In this document: positions 8,664 to 17,925 of the stretch, piece after piece | How the letters are laid out: every line of letters starts with the position of its first letter | Position numbering within the stretch: the stretch's first letter is position 1 | Origin: Paenibacillus lutimineralis | GTDB taxonomy: Bacteria; Bacillota; Bacilli; Paenibacillales; Paenibacillaceae | Length of the DNA stretch: 64,000 nt | Reading direction: 5' to 3' | Assembly: GCF_003991425.1 (NCBI RefSeq) | Contig: NZ_CP034346.1 | Span: forward strand, 1,835,501-1,899,500 | Translations under genes and position numbers: made by a program | The notes under the pieces: generated by a model | What the model was told of the DNA's origin: nothing | Database searches by the model: none | Seen by the model: only the letters and a program-made list of their open reading frames with translations

Positions 8664-10448
8664 ATGCTCTATCTGTGCAATCCGCTCAATATCGATTACC
8701 GATATCAGTTCATTGATGAAGATGGCAAGCTGGTGGTGAATAGGGAGGCCGCAGACCCGTCGCTGGTATTGTTCAAGGACCGTTATTACATGTTTTTGTC
8801 CATGACGGGCGGTTTTCTGGTCAGCGATGACCTAGTGGACTGGACATTCCATGCACTCAGGGGCGTGCCGATCTACGATTATGCTCCTGATGCAAGAGTG
8901 ATGGGAGACAATCTAATCTTGTCCGCCTCTCATCTGTCGCGCAAGGGCTCCTTCTATCGGGCGACCGATCCGATAGAAGGAGAGTTTGAGGAGATGGCAG
9001 GCACTTTTCCCTTCTGGGACCCGCATTTGTTCGTGGATGATGACGGCAAGGTGTATTTTTACTGGGGATGCTCCAATTACCAGCCGATCTACGGCGTGCA
9101 GCTCGATCCGGTGATTATGCAGCCCCTCGGTGAGCCGCAAGCGATGATCAGCGGTAACCCGGCGCGGCATGGCTATGAACGAAATGGTGAGGATCATTTT
9201 CCGAGCAAGACGAAGGAGCAGATTGAACAGCAGGTGCAACTGACTGCCAGCAAGCTGCCGAAGTTGACAGAGGAGATCATGGATACGTTGCGGGTGATGC
9301 TGGGTAATGATCCGTTCATCGAGGGTGCCTGGATGAACAAACATGATGGCGTCTACTATCTGCAATACGCTTCGCCGGGCACTGAGTATAATGTTTATTC
9401 CGATGGCGTATACGTATCGGATCATCCGCTGGGTCCGTTCAAGCTGGCGCAAAACAATCCCTACTCCTACAAGCCCGGGGGATTTACGCCGGGAGCCGGA
9501 CACGGATCAACGATGAGCGACCGTTTCGGTAACTTGTGGCATGCGTCTACGATGCGGATCTCCGTGAATCAGCAATTTGAGCGACGAGTCGGCTTATGGC
9601 CTGCGGGTTTTGATAGCGATGGGGAGCTGTTCTGCAATCAGCGCTTTGGTGACTGGCCGATGAAGATCGCTCAGGAGCGGGTGGATCCCTGGGCCGATCC
9701 CGAGTGGATGATGCTCTCCTATGGCAAGAGTGCGGGGGCGTCCTCTTATATCGAGGGATATGAGCCTGCGAAAGCGACAGACGAGAATGTTCGCACCTGG
9801 TGGAAGGCGGCTAATCCGACGCCGGATCAATGGGTGGAAGTGGATCTACAACAGGAATATGACGTACATGCTATCCAAATCAACTTTGCCGATGATCAGC
9901 TGTCGGTTGATTTGCCAGAGGGAGCGACATTGCAGCCGTGTGGGCTGTTATCCAGATATATCGATATGCGGCAGCATCATACCCGCTGGATACTGGAAGG
10001 CTCGCTGGATGGCCAGAACTATTTTGTGATCGAGGATAAGCTTGAGGCGATGACGAACCTGCCGCATGATTTGATCGTGCGGGAAGCGGGGTTCCGCGCT
10101 CGCTACATCAGATGCACGGTCCGGGAGTTGCCGTATGGGCAGATCCCCTGCGTATCAGGCCTTCGCGTGTTCGGAGCAGGCGACGGGTCGTTGCCCGACC
10201 GGACGACAGGAGTTCGTATCGAGCGACTGGGCGAACTTGATCTGCATGTTGTCTGGAATCGGGACCAGGCGGTGGGTCATAATGTGTTATGGGGTTATGC
10301 GCCGGACAAGCTGTATCACAGCTATATGATATTGGGCAGCAGCCATGCGAAGATCGGGGCGCTGATCAGGGATCAGCCGGTATATGTCCGAGTGGATGCT
10401 TTTAATGAGCGTGGCATCGTCGAGGGCGAGGTTTATCTGGTTGTCTGA
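8664..10448 (+). CDS. Glycoside hydrolase family 43 with F5/8C-like and fibronectin III-like C-terminal domains
   Basis: Predicted arabinofuranosidase or xylosidase-type enzyme, 594 residues, without a signal peptide. Residues 1 to about 345 form a five-bladed propeller: base Asp31 in AADPSLVLF, a second Asp in FWDPHLFVDDDG, and a Glu acid candidate in PFIEGAWM. Residues about 360 to 500 resemble a discoidin/F5-8 type C sandwich (WVEVDLQQEYDVHAIQINF, ARYIRCTVRELP), and the last 90 look like fibronectin III. It follows the GH3 gene after 13 bases with its own GGGGGATGTGAGAG ribosome site. A sugar-binding accessory domain on an apparently cytoplasmic enzyme is a little unusual, but known in Paenibacillus-type clusters. 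Confidence 0.87.
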   Translation: MLYLCNPLNIDYRYQFIDEDGKLVVNREAADPSLVLFKDRYYMFLSMTGGFLVSDDLVDWTFHALRGVPIYDYAPDARVMGDNLILSASHLSRKGSFYRATDPIEGEFEEMAGTFPFWDPHLFVDDDGKVYFYWGCSNYQPIYGVQLDPVIMQPLGEPQAMISGNPARHGYERNGEDHFPSKTKEQIEQQVQLTASKLPKLTEEIMDTLRVMLGNDPFIEGAWMNKHDGVYYLQYASPGTEYNVYSDGVYVSDHPLGPFKLAQNNPYSYKPGGFTPGAGHGSTMSDRFGNLWHASTMRISVNQQFERRVGLWPAGFDSDGELFCNQRFGDWPMKIAQERVDPWADPEWMMLSYGKSAGASSYIEGYEPAKATDENVRTWWKAANPTPDQWVEVDLQQEYDVHAIQINFADDQLSVDLPEGATLQPCGLLSRYIDMRQHHTRWILEGSLDGQNYFVIEDKLEAMTNLPHDLIVREAGFRARYIRCTVRELPYGQIPCVSGLRVFGAGDGSLPDRTTGVRIERLGELDLHVVWNRDQAVGHNVLWGYAPDKLYHSYMILGSSHAKIGALIRDQPVYVRVDAFNERGIVEGEVYLVV

Positions 10449-10524
10449 GACACCGACTCCTTCCGCACTACCATGACCAGTAGCCGCAATGACAATAAAG
10501 ATAAAGACCGTCATTTTGGGGCAA

Positions 10525-10576
10525 AAATCGATGATGCCTATGCGCATGCGCATAGGCATCTTACATAGACCGATTT
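10525..10576. repeat. Nested inverted repeat with a 28-bp perfect loopless palindrome
   Basis: Positions 10533-10560 read identically on both strands (arms GATGCCTATGCGCA). They are flanked by a second inverted pair, AAATCG (10525-10530) and CGATTT (10571-10576). It begins about 77 bases after the GH43 stop codon. There is no T run directly after it, so it is not a classical terminator, although it may still form a cruciform or protect an mRNA 3' end. Confidence 0.75.
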
Positions 10577-10914
10577 CTTCAAACCACTTGTTCGGCATAG
10601 TATACTAGGTGTAGATTGAATATGAACTTCTCCATTTTGTCATGTGAAGTCCAGGTATTTCTTTATTATCCCATCCTCGTTTTCGCATCTCTCGGTGATA
10701 TTGGACATTCCCTTTCTTTGCAGAGTTATCCGGCTCCGTCAGCCAACATGGTTATGCTGCCTGTTCCGGGTTTTGCCTTCGCATCCTTCGCACCTATCCT
10801 CACGGACTAAGCACTATGCGCGAAATCTAGCCTGTCGCAGATGTTTGAGCACACCTAGTTCTCAGTTCAGCAGGCAGTTGCTCAAAGGATGCTTTTTGTT
10901 TTATCGTGGGAGGG

Positions 10915-10977
10915 ACACCTCTTCTGTGGTTTGTGATTGATCGACACTTTCACTCTACCAAAAGAAGCGGTGTTTTT
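10915..10977 (+). terminator. Possible intrinsic terminator
   Basis: Stem ACACCTCTTCT (10915-10925) pairs with AGAAGCGGTGT (10962-10972) with one mismatch, over a 36-base loop, followed by TTTTT. The loop is long, so the call is moderate. Confidence 0.45.
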
Positions 10978-11093
10978 CTATGTTAGCAAGCCCCCTACTT
11001 ATACACCATCTATTTCTGGCCTAGCTTGACACTAAGCTAATTTTTGCTCTGTGAAAGTTGAGATTGAAACACTTGGTAATGCGATAAACTTTC

Positions 11094-11138
11094 AAAGCTC
11101 TTTCCAACTTATTTTATGAGTAGGAACGAGCTTTTTTT
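11094..11138 (+). terminator. Intrinsic terminator
   Basis: AAAGCTC (11094-11100) pairs with GAGCTTT, and the inner TTCC pairs with GGAA. The stem ends in a run of seven T. No gene precedes it closely, so it may end an unrecognised short transcript or a decayed gene. Confidence 0.6.
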
Positions 11139-11313
11139 GTAGCTAGAACTTGAAGATGCAAAGATAGCGGCGGTGAACATGTGCAGGACTTGGCTGGAAG
11201 TACAGCTGTTGCGCGTCGCTTAACCTATTCGAGATTTGGGGAGGTCCTCCTTTTTCTAAGTCTAAAAAACCTTGTTAGATTTAGGCAGATGATTTATGAT
11301 ATCTCATAAAGGA

Positions 11314-11354
11314 GGAATATTCCACCGAAAACATAATTTAAAGAGGAATATTCC
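11314..11354. promoter_or_regulatory. Twin 10-bp palindromes, possible operator
   Basis: GGAATATTCC occurs at 11314-11323 and again at 11345-11354, start to start 31 bases, about three helical turns, each within a shared GAGGAATATTCC context. The pair lies 130 bases upstream of the large SLH exoprotein gene. The same-face spacing suggests binding of a dimeric regulator, but this is inference. Confidence 0.4.
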
Positions 11355-11486
11355 GTAATTATTATGGGAGGTGATGCTTGTAAGAAATATTCGGCAAAAA
11401 ATAGAATTGTAGACGAGATAAGTTGTAGATAAGAGGGAGTGCTTGGGAAGCTGTTCTTTTCATGAACAATATGGGGAGGTACGGTA

Positions 11487-14400
11487 ATGAGATTAAAGAA
11501 TACGCTATCTTTCATCTTATGTTTTGTTCTCATTTTTTCAGGAATGACGTTGAGTGTGTCGGCCGATGAAGCCATTACAGCGAAAGCTGCAAACGGCAAC
11601 ACCATCAGCATTACAGCAGTGAATCGAGCCATCGGAGCTTCAGATGAAATGATTTTGTTTACGCGAGAAAACAGTAGTAAGCTCACAGATTCGAACCCTT
11701 ACGCGGCTGCCGCAGTCGTGGACTATCATGAAGGTACTTACAGCGTTACGGACGTCACTTATCGTGAAGGTGCTGTACAAATACCGACGAATGGCTTTGT
11801 ACTGTTTGGTCACGGATCGAGTGAACAGTGGATTAAAGACAATATGAGTCCGGGATACCCGGTTGAGATTGTTGGCTACACGCTACCTGATCCAATAGTC
11901 GGAGGCCCACAGCTCATCACAGAGCAGGGTATCATACCGATCGACGTTGTAGATCAGGATCAACCGACCAATACCATCGCGGTTTATACACGTCATTTTG
12001 GTAAGATGACAAGACCGTTCTCTGAAGATACCGTTCAATATATCATCACTAATGATGTAGTGGTTGTGAAAAGCACATATGATAATCATGGCCAAAGTGG
12101 AACCTACATTCCTGCGAACGGTTATGTCATATCGGCTTCTGGCAACGCTGCGTCATCCTTGAATTTGGTGGTGGGGCAATCTGTACAAGCGATTAACGTA
12201 GATATTCCTATTCTGCCTAGCAAATATTTGAAAGTGAATGGTATCGCGGTAGGTATTGATAAAATAAATGGACCGCGTGGAACGGGAGAAGTGGTGTTGT
12301 ACCAGCCTACTTATGGCGCAACCACTAATCAGAATGCTTGGGGAATGGAGCTTACAGTTGTTGGCAATAAGGTGACCAACATCGTGGCGATTGCAAACGA
12401 TCCCAACACAGGGGGCTATCTTGATAACAACTCCTCCATTCCAGCGGATGGATATGTGCTGTCGATTCAAGCGTCAAGTCCATACTATGATCAACTAGCG
12501 GGCAAAGTGAGTATCGGTACAGAGGTTGAGCTCGTGACGGATAGTTTAATTTACCAAGCGGCTAGAACCTCGTTTGATGCATTTAATCCGAAAGTAAAAG
12601 AAGATAATCCAGGAGGCTGGGACAATGTTGGCAATGTGCCTTATCCGGGCTTCCGTGGATCGGATCAGTTGATCGTCTATGATCGTAATTATGGCGAGGA
12701 GACTGGCACGAACCCATGGGGCAATGAAGTCATTGTTAATGCGGATGGATATGTGACGAACAATGGCGGGAACAACAGTAAAATTCCTGAAGGCGGCTAT
12801 GTATTATCCGGTCATGGGGTTAAAAATACATGGTTAAAGAACAACGCACTGGTCGGAGCTAAATTGAGTCTGGATTTTGCTAAAAAAGAAGTGTTGGTGA
12901 TTTTTACGCCGGAATCTTACTTAGATAAAGCATCGATAAGTATCGATAGCGCAGAGAAGGCGCTTCAGTCATCCAAGAATCAATTTATGGATGTGCCTTA
13001 TGCCGATATTGAACAGAAGATTGTAGAAGCGAAGGCCGTTTATGAGTTGGCCAAACAACGATTAAATGAAAGCGGTACCAACGGGTTGATGGATTTATTG
13101 AATGACTTAGATCAGAAAGTGACGGAAGCAAGTTATATGAATTTTGAGTCTCCGAAAGTACAGACTCGAGGTCTCTGGATGAGGCCGAAGGAAAAGAACC
13201 TGGAGCAGGTTCGAGATCATGTGAAGAAAATCAAAGAGACCGGTATCAATGCCATCTATCTGGAAACGTGGTGGAATGGATATACCACTTGGCCAACGTC
13301 TTTGCCAGACACTGAATTAAATCCTTTGTATGAAGGCTTTGATGTACTTGGAGCATTCATTGAGGAAGGTAAGAAACAGGGGATTGAAATTCATGCCTGG
13401 GTGGAGAACTTCTTTGTCGGCGGACCGGTTGTGGTGAATCATCCCGATTGGCGTTTGATCAGCAGACAAGGTATTGATTATGAAGTGGGCATTAACAATG
13501 CCAAGTGGTATTGGCTTAATCCAGCGCTCCCGCAGGCTAGAGATTTCGTTGCTTCTGTATATAATGAGCTCATCACAAAATATGACATTGCATCACTGCA
13601 TTTGGATTATGCGAGGTATCCAGATTCCAAGGATTACACGAATGACTTTGGTTATGACACGTATACCCGCAATTTGTTCAGCGAGAAATATGGCGTTGAT
13701 CCGCTTGACCTTCATCCAGGAGATCGCTACTGGGATGAATGGCTACAATTCCGTGCGGACATTATCAATACCTGGGTCGTCCGGGTAGTGGACGAAGCGC
13801 ATCAAATCAAACCAAAGCTACAAATTACAACTGCGGTATGGCCGAATTATGAGGAAGCACCGAAATCGCACGCACAAGAAGCGAAATACTGGTTAGATCA
13901 TAATTTAATCGATCACTTGTACCATATGTCTTATGCTCCGGGTTCGGAATTAACGGTAGCTGACTTGAGAAACTCCATGGCATTAGCAGGGGACAATGCA
14001 TTCGTCTCATCGGGTCTAGACACGTTCCAAGGCAATCCTACATCGGCTGTTGTGGATCAAATTACCGAAGCAACAAAGAATGATGGAGCTGGAGCTGCAT
14101 TATTTGAATTCGAAGGACTATTTAATTATAAGTATGACAAGGTGCTGAAGATTGGGGTGTATCGTAATGAGGCAATTTTGCCTCAATATGATACGACCAA
14201 GCCTCTAGCGACCGTGATGGAAGAGATGATCCGTAAAATCAATGAGATTTACGTTCCTTTCCAAGGGATGAGCAGACAAGAAGGTGATACTCTTATCCGC
14301 AAAATTCAACCGGCAGTTCAGGCGTTGAATACGAATGCAGATATGAGAGCCGATACAGCAACATTCGCTAAGCAACAGATCGAAGCCCTAAGAAGCGAAC

Positions 14401-16118
14401 TTGATGCCAACAGCTCGATTAATCCCGAAGTGAAGAACCGAATGACACTTGACCTAGATTATGGGCTCAAAATGGTCAACATCTATTTCTCCAAAGCCGC
14501 ATCGAAAGCGCAATTGAGCACTCTGACGGTAAGTAAGGGGAAGCTGACCCCTTCCTTCAACCCGTCGATCTATACCTATCAGGTTGATGTAGATAATGCG
14601 GTTACTGCATTGGACATTACGGCGAGTACAAGCAACAAGACAGCTAAGATTTTTGTTGACGGGAAGAGCTACGCGAATGACTCGGCGATTCCTGTGCAGC
14701 TCAAAGTTGGATTGAATTCGGTGATCCTTCAAGTGATGTCTGAAGACGGTTTGACGATAAATTATAATCTGTCGATATACCGTGCCTCTAAGGAAGATCC
14801 GGGAAGTAGCAGTGGCAATGGAGGCAGTGGTAGTAATATCACAACACCTCCTCAAGATACTTCGACAAATGTGAAGCCCGATAGCAGTATGTTATCGCTT
14901 AAGTCGGAAAAGAAATCAAACGGACAAACGATGCTAACTGCTAAAGTGAGCGCGGATGAATTGAACAAAGCTTTCCAAAGGTTGAAGGGGAGTAAAGAGT
15001 CGCCCGGTTCTGTCACGATTGAATTGATGGGTGAAGATGATATCCAACAAGTCGGGATTCCGGCACAATCGCTCATCGATGCGTTGGCGATCGCACCGAA
15101 CGCAACAATCGTAATCCAAGGAAATCACGCTGTCTTTGAAGTGCCGGTATCATTACCTAATTTGTCCACATACATCAAAGAGCTTGGGGCGGATGCCAAG
15201 GATACGGTCGTATATGTCACGATCGAACAAGTGAAAGGTAAAGATTTAGAGCAGATTCGGAGTCAAGCCAAACGGGAAAACGCCACACTAATAGATGATC
15301 GGGTGATTGATTTCTCTGTTCGAGTCGAGGCGAATGGGAAAACGAAGACCTTCTCGAATTTAGGAAATAAGTATATGAAGCGCAGTATCGTTCTAGATCA
15401 ATCTATACCGTCGGATACAGCAACAGCGATTTATATCGATCCAAATAGAGGCAGGTTCTCCTTCGTACCTTCCATATTTACGACACAAGGCGGTCAGACG
15501 GTCGTGATGATAAAGCAAAATGGGACCGGTCAATACGCTGCAATTCAATCCTTCCGAACATTTAAGGATTTGAAGAATCATTGGGCAAAATCTGATATTG
15601 AGCTGCTTGCATCCAAGCGTGTGATCGAAGGGATGAGCACAGATCAATTTGCTCCGGATCAAAAGGTTACACGTGCTGAATTTGTGAGCCTATTGGTTCG
15701 TTCGTTAGACTTAAACTCGGACACAAGCCTAACGAAGTTTCATGATGTGTCTACCTCCGATTGGTTCGCTGGCGCCGTAGGTGCTGCGGCAAATGCAGGC
15801 ATCGCGAAAGGCAATGAGGATGGTTCCTTCAGGCCTAATGATTCAATTACGAGAGAGCAGATGGCAGTCATGATTAGTAGAGCACTATCTTTTGTCGGCA
15901 AATCAGTACAGGCTCCTACTCCGCTTGACATGACCGTCTATCATGATGAGGGATCGATTAGTGCTTGGGCGCAAGCAGCAGTCGCGGAGACACGTGATGC
16001 GGGTATTTTGAAAGGGGTAACAAGTACGACGTTTGAACCGGATATTCATACAACACGTGCGCAAGCAGCCGTGGCTGTGAAGCGTATGCTGCAATATTTA
16101 GGCTTTATCAATTCCTAA
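11487..16118 (+). CDS. Secreted S-layer-anchored GHL10/DUF187-type glycosidase-like protein with SLH repeats
   Basis: Large cell-surface protein of 1543 residues. A signal peptide covers residues 1 to about 26 (VSA/DE). Residues about 35-470 contain four diverged repeats, each with an IP-x-x-GYVLSGHG-like motif (near 98, 206, 316 and 431). A helical stretch follows (480-550), then a GHL10/DUF187 TIM-barrel domain at 557-890 (RGLWMRPKEKN, IYLETWWNGYT, IHAWVENFFVGG, LHLDYARYP). Next are a cadherin-like sandwich at 1006-1098 (LSTLTVSKGKLTPSFNPSIYTY), a Gly/Ser linker, an unassigned domain at 1130-1300, and three SLH repeats at 1358-1543 that should bind cell-wall polymer. GHL10 is a predicted hydrolase family; the substrate is unknown. 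It has a good AGGTACGG-region start and no operon partner other than the related gene after it. Confidence 0.9.
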   Translation: MRLKNTLSFILCFVLIFSGMTLSVSADEAITAKAANGNTISITAVNRAIGASDEMILFTRENSSKLTDSNPYAAAAVVDYHEGTYSVTDVTYREGAVQIPTNGFVLFGHGSSEQWIKDNMSPGYPVEIVGYTLPDPIVGGPQLITEQGIIPIDVVDQDQPTNTIAVYTRHFGKMTRPFSEDTVQYIITNDVVVVKSTYDNHGQSGTYIPANGYVISASGNAASSLNLVVGQSVQAINVDIPILPSKYLKVNGIAVGIDKINGPRGTGEVVLYQPTYGATTNQNAWGMELTVVGNKVTNIVAIANDPNTGGYLDNNSSIPADGYVLSIQASSPYYDQLAGKVSIGTEVELVTDSLIYQAARTSFDAFNPKVKEDNPGGWDNVGNVPYPGFRGSDQLIVYDRNYGEETGTNPWGNEVIVNADGYVTNNGGNNSKIPEGGYVLSGHGVKNTWLKNNALVGAKLSLDFAKKEVLVIFTPESYLDKASISIDSAEKALQSSKNQFMDVPYADIEQKIVEAKAVYELAKQRLNESGTNGLMDLLNDLDQKVTEASYMNFESPKVQTRGLWMRPKEKNLEQVRDHVKKIKETGINAIYLETWWNGYTTWPTSLPDTELNPLYEGFDVLGAFIEEGKKQGIEIHAWVENFFVGGPVVVNHPDWRLISRQGIDYEVGINNAKWYWLNPALPQARDFVASVYNELITKYDIASLHLDYARYPDSKDYTNDFGYDTYTRNLFSEKYGVDPLDLHPGDRYWDEWLQFRADIINTWVVRVVDEAHQIKPKLQITTAVWPNYEEAPKSHAQEAKYWLDHNLIDHLYHMSYAPGSELTVADLRNSMALAGDNAFVSSGLDTFQGNPTSAVVDQITEATKNDGAGAALFEFEGLFNYKYDKVLKIGVYRNEAILPQYDTTKPLATVMEEMIRKINEIYVPFQGMSRQEGDTLIRKIQPAVQALNTNADMRADTATFAKQQIEALRSELDANSSINPEVKNRMTLDLDYGLKMVNIYFSKAASKAQLSTLTVSKGKLTPSFNPSIYTYQVDVDNAVTALDITASTSNKTAKIFVDGKSYANDSAIPVQLKVGLNSVILQVMSEDGLTINYNLSIYRASKEDPGSSSGNGGSGSNITTPPQDTSTNVKPDSSMLSLKSEKKSNGQTMLTAKVSADELNKAFQRLKGSKESPGSVTIELMGEDDIQQVGIPAQSLIDALAIAPNATIVIQGNHAVFEVPVSLPNLSTYIKELGADAKDTVVYVTIEQVKGKDLEQIRSQAKRENATLIDDRVIDFSVRVEANGKTKTFSNLGNKYMKRSIVLDQSIPSDTATAIYIDPNRGRFSFVPSIFTTQGGQTVVMIKQNGTGQYAAIQSFRTFKDLKNHWAKSDIELLASKRVIEGMSTDQFAPDQKVTRAEFVSLLVRSLDLNSDTSLTKFHDVSTSDWFAGAVGAAANAGIAKGNEDGSFRPNDSITREQMAVMISRALSFVGKSVQAPTPLDMTVYHDEGSISAWAQAAVAETRDAGILKGVTSTTFEPDIHTTRAQAAVAVKRMLQYLGFINS

Positions 16119-16126
16119 TGAATTCA

Positions 16127-16156
16127 CGGGGTGCTGCAGATCAATTTGGCACCCCG
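16127..16156 (+). terminator. Hairpin after the SLH protein gene
   Basis: CGGGGTGC (16127-16134) pairs exactly with GCACCCCG (16149-16156). No clear T run follows, so this could be a weak terminator or an attenuating or stabilising hairpin between two related genes. Confidence 0.4.
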
Positions 16157-16190
16157 AATGTTAAAAATCATATAGTTGAGGTGACCAAAT

Positions 16191-17399
16191 ATGAGTCTAT
16201 CTATCGAAAAAGGTGCAAATGTATTGTGGGTTGATTTTATCGCGAATGGGGTTCGATTAGCGGATCGTTCAGAGATGCAGCGCCTTGTGAACAGTGCGAA
16301 GCAAGCTGGAGTAACCCACTTGGTGGTGGATGCCAAGATCCCCTATGGACATACGACATTCCCAAGTTCTTATGCGTATCATGTAAGCCGTTGGTCGGAC
16401 GGACGTTATCAAGCATGGGAAGGAAGAGACTTTCTTGCAGAAATGATAGAGGAAGCGAGTGTTGTCGGGCTTCAAGTCATTGCCAATGTAGATGTATTCG
16501 CAGAAGGGACGACCCGTTCTAGAGATGGTATTGCTTATGACAAGAAGGATTGGCAGGTCATGCTGTATAATCCGAGTCTTGCTTCGGAATCGGTTGCCGC
16601 CGAAAACGCGGATGATGATACGATTTTTGTGAATCCGATTCATGAAGAAGTTCAACAGCACGAACTTGGGATTCTGAAGGAGATTGCCTCAAACTATAAA
16701 ATTAGTGGTATTGTGCTAGACCGCTGCCGCTATCCGAATGTTTATGGTGATTTTAGCGAATTAAGTAGGAGTGCATTCGAACAATATATTGGGCAGCCGG
16801 TAGCACAATGGCCACAGGACATTTTTACCTTACAAGAAGGTACGAAACAACTCGAGTATGGGCACTGGTTCGCGAAATGGACGGAATGGCGTGCGCTGAA
16901 CATTAAACATTTCGTGCAATCGGCTAAGCATGTGGTTAAATCCACAAATCCAAGTCTGTCCTTCAGCATTTATGTCGGATCGTGGTATCCGTTATATTAC
17001 AACGAAGGTGTCAATTGGGCCAGTGAAACATATCGTTCGAACTTGCCATGGGCATCAGAAGAATATCATATTTCCGCGTATGCCGATGAATTGGATTTCA
17101 TTATGACCGGTTGTTATTATCCCGAAGTGCGAATTGAAGAAGCCGTACAAAACGGCAGACCTGCAGAATGGTACAGCGTAGAAGGAGCGATCCAAATGAG
17201 CCTAGAGGCAATTAACGGGCAGATTCCAGTCATCGCGAGCTTATATTTGAAGGATTATGAAGGAAACATTGATCAATTTGAAAAAGCTGTTCGGATGTGC
17301 CAAGAACGTACGCATGGTGTCATGTTGTTCGATGTGAGCCATTTGGAAGACTATAGCTGGTGGGCGCAGTTGGATTCTGTATTATCTGTGAAGTCTTGA
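16191..17399 (+). CDS. Cytoplasmic GHL10-like (alpha-amylase-fold) glycosidase-like protein
   Basis: 402 residues with no signal peptide and the same broad TIM-barrel style as the GHL10 core of the preceding gene: GVTHLVVDAKIPYGHTTFPS, a conserved VIANVDVFAEG strand, and GIVLDRCRYPNVYGDFSELS, which resembles the LHLDYARYP strand of the larger protein. Acidic residues follow the predicted barrel strands, but I cannot assign catalytic ones firmly. It starts at an ATG with GAGGTG upstream and is separated from the SLH gene by a hairpin. The pairing suggests an outside enzyme and an inside enzyme acting on related glycans, which is inference. Confidence 0.78.
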   Translation: MSLSIEKGANVLWVDFIANGVRLADRSEMQRLVNSAKQAGVTHLVVDAKIPYGHTTFPSSYAYHVSRWSDGRYQAWEGRDFLAEMIEEASVVGLQVIANVDVFAEGTTRSRDGIAYDKKDWQVMLYNPSLASESVAAENADDDTIFVNPIHEEVQQHELGILKEIASNYKISGIVLDRCRYPNVYGDFSELSRSAFEQYIGQPVAQWPQDIFTLQEGTKQLEYGHWFAKWTEWRALNIKHFVQSAKHVVKSTNPSLSFSIYVGSWYPLYYNEGVNWASETYRSNLPWASEEYHISAYADELDFIMTGCYYPEVRIEEAVQNGRPAEWYSVEGAIQMSLEAINGQIPVIASLYLKDYEGNIDQFEKAVRMCQERTHGVMLFDVSHLEDYSWWAQLDSVLSVKS

Positions 17400-17441
17400 T
17401 GAGTGGGTTTCATACCCTAAACAACGATTTTCTGTTACATC

Positions 17442-17489
17442 AAACAGGTCGATTATGGTCAGATACCACCATGATTGACCTGTTTTTTT
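17442..17489 (+). terminator. Intrinsic terminator
   Basis: AAACAGGTC (17442-17450) pairs with GACCTGTTT (17477-17485), the inner ATGGT pairs with ACCAT, and a T run follows. It ends the GHL10 pair. Confidence 0.88.
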
Positions 17490-17511
17490 CTGGAGAAAAT
17501 CTGTTTCCTGA

Positions 17512-17697
17512 CATAGGTCTGTCAGTTTAATGACCGTGACGCTGCCCGCGAAAAGTACATTCGCAGTATATGATGAAGAAGGAACGTGCATCAACTTTAG
17601 CTTTGTGAGCGGTAACAACAAAGTACAACTGCCGAAAAACGGAACGATTGTATTTGCTGGCGTGCCGAACACGGAATTTGTAATCACGTTGAAGTAG
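17512..17697 (+). pseudogene. C-terminal remnant of a larger protein
   Basis: An open frame with good coding character runs from just after a TGA at 17509 to the TAG at 17695-17697; the only ATG is at 17530 and would give 55 residues. The peptide (TVTLPAKSTFAVYDEEG, then NGTIVFAGVPNTEFVITLK) looks like the beta-strand end of a secreted or hydrolase-type protein. It has no ribosome site and sits directly after a terminator, so I read it as the tail of a lost gene at the left border of the AT-rich island. The family is not recognised. Confidence 0.5.
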
Positions 17698-17925
17698 AAG
17701 TAATTCTAGGTGGATATTAACAAGAACAAGTAGGGCGCCTGAGAGGGACCACAGTCTAGACTATAGAGAACGATAACAAACGCTACATCCGGGCGATAAA
17801 AGACTTTGCCTGAAGGCGTTATACGCAACCACGCCGCATGTCGAAGGTGAAAACTATGGTTGTCGCCTGTTAAATAATACTGTAAATTATTAGGTGAAAG
17901 TGTCGTACGATTCATACTAAATAAG

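Larger units (their letters stand above)
10449..11486 (+). other. 1-kb intergenic region with several hairpins, no credible gene
   Basis: No open frame here has coding-like composition or a supported start. The region holds a nested perfect palindrome (10525-10576), a 7-bp stem TTTGAGC/GCTCAAA at 10844-10886 followed by a short T run, two terminator-like hairpins (10915-10977 and 11094-11138), and a pair of identical 10-bp palindromes just before the next gene (11314-11354). The segment around 10680-10840 is GC-richer and looks structured, but I could not match it to a known riboswitch. Confidence 0.6.

Noticed and set aside
10680..10840. Possible riboswitch (c-di-AMP or c-di-GMP type) in the GC-richer part of the spacer
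   Set aside because: Some strings on either strand resemble riboswitch ends, but the full set of conserved blocks could not be lined up, and no suitably placed gene is downstream.
10616..10940. Two overlapping short plus-strand open frames
   Set aside because: Low-complexity, Ser/Pro/Cys-rich translations, no ribosome sites, and they run through hairpins.
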